A DNA stretch of 39,405 bases from Actinomycetota bacterium (GTDB lineage Bacteria > Actinomycetota > Acidimicrobiia > Acidimicrobiales > Ilumatobacteraceae), in assembly GCA_016871295.1 (NCBI GenBank), contig VFZD01000009.1:1-39405 (forward strand), given 5' to 3'. Positions 33,257-39,405 of the stretch are shown here, one piece after another. The notes below the pieces were generated by a model that saw nothing but the letters and a program-made list of their open reading frames with translations, ran no database searches and was not told the DNA's origin. The stretch's first letter is position 1. Each line of letters begins with the position of its first letter. The translations under genes were made by a program, and so were the position numbers.

Positions 33257-33287
33257 ACAAGTTCACGAAGTGCCTAATTTGCGCCGT

Positions 33288-33315
33288 TTGATGCTTTGCG
33301 TCTAGTTTGTATTTT
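33288..33315 (+). promoter_or_regulatory. Possible promoter of the ATP synthase operon
   Basis: TTGATG (33288-33293) and TATTTT (33310-33315), 16 bases apart, lie in the 109-base gap after wecA. A start near 33322 would give a short leader before the GTG at 33342. A second -10-like TAGTTT (33303-33308) overlaps the region. Moderate to weak evidence. Confidence 0.35.
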
Positions 33316-33341
33316 CGTTCACAAGCGCCGACTCGACAAGG

Positions 33342-33644
33342 TTGGTGGATAATTATCGAGGTTCGACGTTGAAACTCCTGCCAATTCGCAAGCCGGTGGT
33401 GCGCTCGGCAGGCTCGTCGCACGATTCGCTTGGTCGAGGCGCAGAGATCGCGGTGAGCGTCGGCGTGTTCTTTGCAATCGGCCTCTTGCTCGACAACTAT
33501 CTTGAGACCCGACCGATATTCATGATCGCCCTCAGTTTGTTTTCGGTGCTTGGCAGTTTCACCCGACTTTGGTTCGTCTACGAGAACGACATGCGTGCTC
33601 GCGAAGTGGAGCGACGAAACATGGCGAAAAGAAGCGGGTCGTGA
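33342..33644 (+). CDS. atpZ: AtpZ/AtpI-family small membrane protein of the ATP synthase operon
   Basis: A 100-residue protein with two membrane hairpin segments (about 36-52 and 57-78) and a charged C-terminal tail (YENDMRAREVERRNMAKR). GRGAEIAVSVGVFFAIGLLLD matches the AtpZ/AtpI (ATPase gene 1) pattern with its conserved glycines and the aspartate after the first helix. Relatives form a Mg2+/Ca2+ transport complex with AtpI or assist c-ring assembly. The GTG at 33342 is uncertain; a TTG ten codons later is an alternative. Its stop overlaps the next start by one base. Confidence 0.75.
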   Translation: MVDNYRGSTLKLLPIRKPVVRSAGSSHDSLGRGAEIAVSVGVFFAIGLLLDNYLETRPIFMIALSLFSVLGSFTRLWFVYENDMRAREVERRNMAKRSGS

Positions 33645-34141
33645 TGGCTATCGATGTCGACACAAAGATCTCGATTCTTTCGATGCATGATACGGGCCCG
33701 GCACCCGAGGCGGCGCTGGTGCGCGACATCATCAAACGCGGTTTGATCGCGACGCCGGTTTTATTGGGCGTCTCGTATGCGATTTGGGGGATCAACGGCG
33801 CCTACTCGTGCGCCTATGCACTTGGCATCGTTTTTGCAAACTTCGCGCTGGCTGCGGCGCTCGTCGCGTATACCGCGCGGATTTCCTATGCGTTGATGAT
33901 GGGCTCGATGTTGTTCGGCTACATCGTGCGTCTGGCGCTCGTCGCCGCGGCGGTTTTCGTCGTGCGCCAAAGCAGTTGGGTCGAACTGTTGCCGCTCGGG
34001 TTGACGATTGTTTTGGCGCACCTGGGTCTGCTCTTCTGGGAGCTGCGCTATGTTTCTTTGTCGCTCGCGTACCCCGGTTTGAAGCCGAAAAAGTCGAGAC
34101 AAAAAGAGTCAGAACAACCAACTGAAAGCGTCACGCAATGA
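33644..34141 (+). CDS. atpI: ATP synthase subunit I (AtpI-like)
   Basis: A 165-residue membrane protein with four hydrophobic segments between about residues 33 and 140 and a basic C-terminal tail (GLKPKKSRQKES). The layout (TPVLLGVSYAIWGINGAYSCAYALGIVFANF, then a third and fourth helix) fits the ATP synthase I chain family, which helps assemble the c-ring. An ATG at 33644 overlaps the atpZ stop (TGATG); GTG one codon earlier is possible. Its own stop overlaps the atpB ATG by four bases. The frame is open further upstream, inside atpZ. Confidence 0.75.
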   Translation: MAIDVDTKISILSMHDTGPAPEAALVRDIIKRGLIATPVLLGVSYAIWGINGAYSCAYALGIVFANFALAAALVAYTARISYALMMGSMLFGYIVRLALVAAAVFVVRQSSWVELLPLGLTIVLAHLGLLFWELRYVSLSLAYPGLKPKKSRQKESEQPTESVTQ

Positions 34142-34911
34142 TCATCAACAGTGTTTTGTCGTTCGAGTTCCCGCCGATCAACGAGTTGTTGCGTTGGCGC
34201 GATGTCGTGCCGGGTCTGAACAAGGTCGGCCTGATCGCGGTGATCGCCGCACTCGTCGGAACCTTGCTCTTTCTCTCGGCGGCCAGAAAAGACCCGAAGG
34301 TCGCCCCGAAAGGCACGCGCAACCTGGCCGAAGTCGGCGTCGAGTTCATCGAGAACAACATCATCATGCAGACGATGGGCCGCGACGGCCTGGGTTGGAC
34401 GCCGTTCTTGCTGACGCTGTTCGTGTTCGTGTATCTGTGCAATGTTCCCGGAATCATCCCGTTCATCCAGATGCCCGCCACCGCACGCATGGCGATACCG
34501 ATGTTTTTGGCGGTGTTGGTGTGGGTGATCTTCAACGTGCAAGGCATCAAGCATCAGGGTTTTTTCGGATACTTCAAGAGCGTTTTGTTTCCGCCGGGCG
34601 TGCCCAAGGCCCTCTATATATTGGTCACCCCGATCGAGTTCATCTCGACTTTGATCGTGCGCCCGTTTTCGTTGGCGGTTCGACTTTTCGCCAACATGCT
34701 CGCCGGTCACTTGTTGCTGGTAATTTTCGCCCTGTTGAGCGAGGCCATGTTCCAGGCGCGCGACAAGATTTTGATTCCGATCGGAGTGTTGCCGTTCTTC
34801 ATGCTCGTGTTCTTGACCGGGTTCGAAGTGTTGGTCGCATTTCTGCAGGCGTATATTTTCACGATTCTCGCGGCGGTGTATATCGCCGGCGCGGTACATC
34901 CAGAGCACTAA
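34138..34911 (+). CDS. atpB: ATP synthase Fo subunit a
   Basis: A 257-residue membrane subunit forming the proton half-channels against the c-ring. The essential arginine is R182 in PFSLAVRLFANMLAGHLLL; GTRNLAEVGVEFIENNI near residue 60 and the C-terminal GFEVLVAFLQAYIFTILAAVYIAGA complete the family pattern. Start ATG at 34138 overlaps atpI (ATGA). It is followed after 34 bases by the c-subunit gene. Confidence 0.95.
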   Translation: MIINSVLSFEFPPINELLRWRDVVPGLNKVGLIAVIAALVGTLLFLSAARKDPKVAPKGTRNLAEVGVEFIENNIIMQTMGRDGLGWTPFLLTLFVFVYLCNVPGIIPFIQMPATARMAIPMFLAVLVWVIFNVQGIKHQGFFGYFKSVLFPPGVPKALYILVTPIEFISTLIVRPFSLAVRLFANMLAGHLLLVIFALLSEAMFQARDKILIPIGVLPFFMLVFLTGFEVLVAFLQAYIFTILAAVYIAGAVHPEH

Positions 34912-34915
34912 GTAA

Positions 34916-35224
<309 letters not shown>

Positions 35225-35232
35225 GAGATTTC

Positions 35233-35829
35233 ATGCTCACGGTTTTCGTCGACATCAACTCGGTTTCGCAGGTGCGCGTCTCGTTCGACGTCGTGTCTGC
35301 CGAGACCGGCGCCGAAGAGGGGGCACCAGTAAACGCCGGGCCGAACCCGATCGCACCAGAAATGAAAGAACTGGTGTGGGGTGCGGGCTCGTTCATCGTG
35401 TTCTTGTTCTTGATGCGGCTGTTCTTGGTGCCAAAGGTGCGCAAGGGAATGGCGAGTCGTTACGACTCGATTCGCGGAGATCACGAATACGCTTCGGCCA
35501 CCCGTGATGCCGCCCAAGCCGATGTGGCGCGCTACGAATCGGCGGTCGCCGAGATTCGCAGCGAGGCGGCGCGTCGTTTGGATGCCGCCCGCCAGATGCT
35601 CGACAAAGAGCGATCCGAGAAGATCGCCCAGGTCAGCGCCGAGATCGCCAAGCGTCGCAGCGCGGCCGAGGCCGAAGTTGCCGCGGCTCGTGCGGCGGCG
35701 CAAAGCCAGATTGTTTCTGCCGTGACGGCGGTGACGACTCGCGCGACTCAGATTGCAGTTGGGGTGTCTCCCGACGCATCTGTGGTCTCACGATCGGTGC
35801 AGCAGGCGATGGAAGGAGCAAGCAAGTGA
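35233..35829 (+). CDS. atpF: ATP synthase Fo subunit b (first of two b-type subunits)
   Basis: A 198-residue stator subunit: about 45 residues of mostly polar N-terminal sequence, one membrane helix (LVWGAGSFIVFLFLMRLFLVP, about 47-67), then a long Ala/Glu/Arg-rich coiled coil to the C-terminus. This is one of two consecutive b-type genes, an arrangement like b and b' in cyanobacteria and phototrophic proteobacteria. The ATG at 35233 follows atpE by eight bases; an internal ATG at residue 44 would remove the polar N-terminus. Its stop overlaps the second b-type start (GTGA). Confidence 0.88.
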   Translation: MLTVFVDINSVSQVRVSFDVVSAETGAEEGAPVNAGPNPIAPEMKELVWGAGSFIVFLFLMRLFLVPKVRKGMASRYDSIRGDHEYASATRDAAQADVARYESAVAEIRSEAARRLDAARQMLDKERSEKIAQVSAEIAKRRSAAEAEVAAARAAAQSQIVSAVTAVTTRATQIAVGVSPDASVVSRSVQQAMEGASK

Positions 35830-36371
35830 ACTTGATGTCCGGAGTTTTGTTTGGTGCCGGTGACCCGAGCCAGACGCACCACTGGTTGCTGCCCGAGACC
35901 GCCGAGATCATTTACGGTGGCATCGCATCGTTGATTATTTTCTCGGCGCTCTACAAATTCGCCTGGCCGATGATCGTCAAGTCGATGCAGGCGCGTACCG
36001 CGAAAATTCAAAAGGAACTCGACGGTGCCGCGGCGGCGCGCACCAAATCCGAGGCAGATGCGACCGGCATTCGCCGGGCGTTGGGCGACATCGACGCCGA
36101 AAGAAGGAGGATTCTGGCTGAGGCAGAAACCCAGGCGGCGGCGATTTTGGTCGACGGTCGGGCGCGTTTGGTCAAGGAAGTGGCCGAACTCGAGGCCAAG
36201 GCCGAGGCCGATTTGGCCGCGGCACGGGGTCGAAGCGGCGAGGAGTTGCGCGGTGAGATTGTCCGTCTGTCGAGTGCGGCAATGGCTGCTTCGATTGTGG
36301 CGAGCCTCAACGACCGCGCACATCAGGATCTGATTGAAGGCTTCATCAACAGCGTCGGAGCGACGAAATGA
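35826..36371 (+). CDS. atpF: ATP synthase Fo subunit b (second b-type subunit)
   Basis: A 181-residue stator subunit with one N-terminal membrane helix (about 27-46, EIIYGGIASLIIFSALYKFAWP) and an Ala/Glu/Arg-rich coiled coil. It starts with GTG at 35826, preceded by GGAAGGAG, and overlaps the first b-type gene by four bases and atpH by four. Probably forms a heterodimer with the first b-type subunit; which of the two is b and which b' cannot be decided from one sequence. Confidence 0.88.
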   Translation: MNLMSGVLFGAGDPSQTHHWLLPETAEIIYGGIASLIIFSALYKFAWPMIVKSMQARTAKIQKELDGAAAARTKSEADATGIRRALGDIDAERRRILAEAETQAAAILVDGRARLVKEVAELEAKAEADLAAARGRSGEELRGEIVRLSSAAMAASIVASLNDRAHQDLIEGFINSVGATK

Positions 36372-36895
36372 GCAACGCAAAGATCGAGAGTTACAGCCGG
36401 GCGTTGTTCGAAATCGCCAAGGCCGAGGGCAACTTGTCGGTGGTCGAAGACGAGTTGTTTCGCATGGCGCGGGCGATCGAGTCGAACGAACAACTGCGCG
36501 GCATCTTGACCGACTCGACGATTCCCGTCGATCGTCGACAGCAGGTCGTCGAAAAACTTTTGGGCGGCAAGGCCAGCAACACGAGCGTGCAACTGGTTTC
36601 GTTGATCGTCGGTGCGGGGCGCGCGCGCGACCTGCCGGCGATCGTCGATCGGCTGGTGCAGCGGGCGTCGAGCGAACAGCAGCGCGAGGTCGCCGAGGTT
36701 CGCAGCGCGGTGGCTCTATCCGAAGATCAGACCAAGCGTCTGGCCGAGGCCCTCGGCAAGTCGACCGGCCGCAAACTGAACCTGAAAGTCGTCGTCGATC
36801 CGTCGGTACTCGGCGGCTTGGTCGCCACCGTCGGCGATGAAGTGATCGACGACACGGTGCGAACACGACTCGAACAACTGAAGACCCGATTCTGA
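36368..36895 (+). CDS. atpH: ATP synthase F1 subunit delta
   Basis: A 175-residue OSCP/delta subunit that joins the b stalk to the top of F1. It begins SNAKIESYSRALFEIAKAEG (the YARALFE-like family signature), and the C-terminal part LKVVVDPSVLGGLVATVGDEVIDDTVR is characteristic. It is a separate delta, unlike the b-delta fusion of mycobacteria. The ATG at 36368 overlaps the second b-type gene (ATGA). Confidence 0.94.
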   Translation: MSNAKIESYSRALFEIAKAEGNLSVVEDELFRMARAIESNEQLRGILTDSTIPVDRRQQVVEKLLGGKASNTSVQLVSLIVGAGRARDLPAIVDRLVQRASSEQQREVAEVRSAVALSEDQTKRLAEALGKSTGRKLNLKVVVDPSVLGGLVATVGDEVIDDTVRTRLEQLKTRF

Positions 36896-36919
36896 GATTT
36901 TCGAAAGGAAACAACCACA

Positions 36920-38518
36920 ATGGCTGAACTAACACTTTCCGCGAGCGACATCGCCGCGGCGATCACCAAAGGCCTCGAGGGTTACAAGCCTTCGGTCGAG
37001 GCGCGCACGGTCGGTCGTGTCACCGAGGTCGGCGACGGCATCGCTCGCGTGAGCGGTCTTCCCGACTGCGGGGTCAACGAGTTGCTCGAGTTCGAAGATG
37101 GCACCGTCGGTCTGGCGTTGAACCTCGACGAAGATTCGATTGGTGTCGTCGTGCTCGGCGACGCCGATGCGATCGAAGAAAACCAGACGGTCAAAGCCAC
37201 GGGGCGAATCTTGTCGGTGCCCGTCGGCGACGCGATGTTGGGTCGTGCGGTCAACGCGCTGGGTCAGCCGATCGACGGCAAGGGCGAAATCGTCGGGGCG
37301 ACGATGCGACGAGTAGAAGTTCAGGCCCCTGGCATCATGGGTCGACGGCCGGTGCACGAGCCGTTGCAAACCGGCATCAAGGCGATCGACGCGATGACAC
37401 CGATTGGTCGTGGTCAGCGTGAATTGATCATCGGTGACCGCAAGACCGGCAAGACGACGGTGGTGATCGACACGATCCTCAATCAACGCGGTCTCGGCGT
37501 GAAGTGCATTTATGTGGCGATCGGTCAAAAAGGTTCGACGATCGCCCAAACGGTCGATGTATTGCGTCAGTTTGGTGCGCTCGAGTACACGGTCGTCGTC
37601 GCGGCCCCGGCGTCGAACCCGGCGCCGTTCAAGTACTTGGCGCCATACTCGGGTTGCGCGATGGGTCAGCATTGGATGGAAAAAGGGGAGCACGCGCTCG
37701 TCGTCTACGACGACTTGTCGAAGCAGGCCGAGGCATATCGCCAGATCTCGTTGCTGTTGCGACGACCACCGGGTCGCGAGGCGTATCCAGGGGACGTGTT
37801 CTATCTGCACAGTCGTTTGCTCGAACGCGCGGCAAAACTCAACGATGAGCGGGGTGGGGGTTCCCTGACCGCGTTGCCCGTGATCGAAACAAAAGCCGGC
37901 GACGTGTCGGCGTATATCCCGACAAACGTGATCTCGATCACCGACGGTCAGGTCTATCTGCAAGACAACTTGTTCAAGTCGGGCGTGCGTCCGGCCGTTG
38001 ATGTCGGTATCTCGGTCAGCCGAGTGGGTGGTGCGGCGCAGGTCAAGGCGATGAAGAGCATCTCGGGCACTCTCAAAATTGACCTCGCCCAGTTTCGCGA
38101 ACTCGAGGCGTTCGCAACTTTCGGCAGCGAACTCGACGCGATTTCAAAGGCGCAACTCGAGCGTGGTTATCGACTGGTCGAATTGTTGAAACAACCGCTC
38201 AACTCGCCGATGCCCGTCGAAGAGCAGGTTGTTTCGATTTTCGCCGGCACCAGGGGCTATCTCGACGACATTCCGGTCGGCGATGTGCGCCGCTTCGAAA
38301 CCGAACTTCTCGAGCACATGCGCTCGCGCCACGCCGGCTTGCTTTCTGGCATTCGTCAAGAACCAAAGGCCGACGTGCCGAAAGATCTCGCTTCGATCGT
38401 CGCCGCGTTCAAGGCGGGTTTCGTGCCGACCAAGAAATCGGGTGCCGCTGATCCAACAAAAACTGACGCTGGTGAAACCGGCGAAGCGGCGAGCGCGAAA
38501 ACGCTCGCGACCGAGTAG
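36920..38518 (+). CDS. atpA: ATP synthase F1 subunit alpha
   Basis: A 532-residue non-catalytic nucleotide-binding subunit. Walker A is GDRKTGKT (172-179), and [17 protein letters not shown] with the arginine-finger region ([15 protein letters not shown]) are conserved. The last 30 or so residues (from about [11 protein letters not shown]) are a Lys/Ala/Glu/Thr-rich extension beyond the usual end. AAAGGAAA precedes the ATG at 36920 by about nine bases. atpG follows 12 bases later. Confidence 0.96.
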   Translation: MAELTLSASDIAAAITKGLEGYKPSVEARTVGRVTEVGDGIARVSGLPDCGVNELLEFEDGTVGLALNLDEDSIGVVVLGDADAIEENQTVKATGRILSVPVGDAMLGRAVNALGQPIDGKGEIVGATMRRVEVQAPGIMGRRPVHEPLQTGIKAIDAMTPIGRGQRELIIGDRKTGKTTVVIDTILNQRGLGVKCIYVAIGQKGSTIAQTVDVLRQFGALEYTVVVAAPASNPAPFKYLAPYSGCAMGQHWMEKGEHALVVYDDLSKQAEAYRQISLLLRRPPGREAYPGDVFYLHSRLLERAAKLNDERGGGSLTALPVIETKAGDVSAYIPTNVISITDGQVYLQDNLFKSGVRPAVDVGISVSRVGGAAQVKAMKSISGTLKIDLAQFRELEAFATFGSELDAISKAQLERGYRLVELLKQPLNSPMPVEEQVVSIFAGTRGYLDDIPVGDVRRFETELLEHMRSRHAGLLSGIRQEPKADVPKDLASIVAAFKAGFVPTKKSGAADPTKTDAGETGEAASAKTLATE

Positions 38519-38530
38519 GTATCACCAAAA

Positions 38531-39405
38531 ATGGCGGGCGGGCAAGAGCGCATACTGCGCAGTCGGATCAGATCGGTCTTGGCGACCAAGAAGATCACGC
38601 GCGCAATGGAGCTGATCGCGGGCTCGCGCATCGTCAAGGCCCAACAGCGCGTCGCGGCGGCCGTGCCCTACAGCGAATGCATCACCGAGGTTGTCAAAGA
38701 TCTGGCCGCGGGTGGCGCCGGAATTTCTTCGGCGTTTCTCAAGACGCGCGACGAAATTCGCACGGCTTGCTATGTCGCGATCAGCGCCGATCGAGGTCTG
38801 TGCGGTGGCTACAACGCGGGTATTTTGCGGGCCACCGAGGGCGAGGTCAAGGCCGATGTCTTGGCTTCGAAGAACTATCTGGTCGTGCCTGTCGGTCGCA
38901 AAGCCGAGAGCTACTTCAAGTTTCGTCAATACAGGACCTCGAAGAGTTTCACTGGTTTTTCCGATGCTCCAAAATATGAGAACGCCAAAGAGATCGGCCA
39001 GTTCGTCGTCGATCTCTATTTGAGCGGGCAGGTTGATCGGGTCGAGTTGGTCTACACGCGATTTGTTTCGTTGGGTCGGCAAGAAGTGGTGCGACGACCG
39101 CTTGTTCCGCTTGAACGCGATGTGCTCGTTGGTGGCGACGGCAAGTCGGCGGCGGGGGGCAGCTACGAGTTCGAGCCGGATCCAGAATTGATTTTGCATA
39201 CATTGTTGCCGCGCTATGTCGAGGCGCGCGTTTATGCGGCGTTGCTCAACGCGGCGGCGAGCGAGCACGCATTTCGTCAGCGGGCGATGAAGTCGGCCAC
39301 CGACAACGCCGAAGAATTGATCAAGAATCTTTCGCGCGTCATGAACCGCGCGCGTCAAGATTCGATCACCACCGAAATCATGGAAATCGTGGGTGGCGCC
39401 GAGGC
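38531..39405 (+). CDS. atpG: ATP synthase F1 subunit gamma (3' end cut by window edge)
   Basis: About 291 codons of the rotor subunit, open to the right edge and probably missing only the last few residues. The N-terminal coiled coil has QERILRSRIRSVLATKKITRAMELIAGSR, the middle ISADRGLCGGYNAGIL, and the C-terminal helix LNAASEHAFRQRAMKSATDNAEELIKNL, all diagnostic. ATG at 38531 follows atpA by 12 bases. atpD and atpC are expected beyond the window. Confidence 0.94.
   Translation, partial: MAGGQERILRSRIRSVLATKKITRAMELIAGSRIVKAQQRVAAAVPYSECITEVVKDLAAGGAGISSAFLKTRDEIRTACYVAISADRGLCGGYNAGILRATEGEVKADVLASKNYLVVPVGRKAESYFKFRQYRTSKSFTGFSDAPKYENAKEIGQFVVDLYLSGQVDRVELVYTRFVSLGRQEVVRRPLVPLERDVLVGGDGKSAAGGSYEFEPDPELILHTLLPRYVEARVYAALLNAAASEHAFRQRAMKSATDNAEELIKNLSRVMNRARQDSITTEIMEIVGGAE

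Overview
The window reads as a chromosomal segment of an actinobacterium, most likely of the class Acidimicrobiia (an Ilumatobacter-like lineage is my guess from gene content; no 16S or marker comparison was possible). The reasons are the actinobacterial trio of an SCO1664-type kinase-like protein, DUF3090 and an MSMEG_4193-type phosphatase; a coenzyme-F420-type oxidoreductase; a Rho factor with an Arg/Gly/Asp/Asn-rich insertion; a Mycobacterium-type RpiB; the chain argS-lysA-hom-thrC-rho-prfA-prmC-rpiB-glyA-wecA-atp; frequent GTG starts; and TANNNT boxes placed so that many first genes would be leaderless. Composition is moderately GC-rich with heavy TCG, GCC, CGA and TTG codon use. It looks like ordinary, very compact core genome: no tRNA, rRNA, CRISPR array, insertion sequence or prophage gene was recognised, and no gap between genes exceeds about 180 bases.

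Layout. 1-1803 (minus): kinase-like protein (C-terminus cut by the window edge), DUF3090 and histidine phosphatase in an overlapping operon. 1847-7063: short, mixed-strand housekeeping and stress genes: family-5 uracil-DNA glycosylase, TauE/SafE permease, F420-type iron-sulfur flavoprotein, acyl-CoA dehydrogenase, DUF805 protein, methylglyoxal synthase and O6-alkylguanine-DNA methyltransferase. 7047-9724 (minus): a znuA-znuB-znuC metal-uptake operon behind a perfect 7-1-7 Fur-family palindrome. 9756-10918 (minus): a dsbB-type membrane protein plus a membrane-anchored thioredoxin. 10988-11449: YqeY.

11551-18138 (plus): a complete Opp/Dpp-type ABC importer (binding protein, strong terminator, two permeases, two ATPases) followed closely by a nucleoside hydrolase, which suggests uptake and cleavage of a nucleoside-like compound. 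18218-23932: argS, lysA, hom and thrC in a tightly coupled run (aspartate-family amino acids). 24112-28819: rho, a 330-residue protein of unknown function, prfA and prmC (transcription and translation termination). 28821-30329 (minus): a thiolase-like protein interrupting the otherwise co-oriented block. 30363-33232: rpiB, glyA and a WecA-type lipid-carrier sugar transferase. 33342 to the end: the F1Fo ATP synthase operon with two small accessory membrane proteins, a, c, two b-type stalk subunits, delta, alpha and most of gamma; beta and epsilon would lie beyond the edge.

The parts most worth a second look are the kinase-like/DUF3090/phosphatase module, the unknown gene sitting where rpmE is usually found between rho and prfA, the importer-nucleoside hydrolase operon, the zinc operator/leaderless promoter, and the general leaderless architecture of first genes against Shine-Dalgarno sites in front of several internal ones. 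I did not find a clearly novel defence or mobile system.
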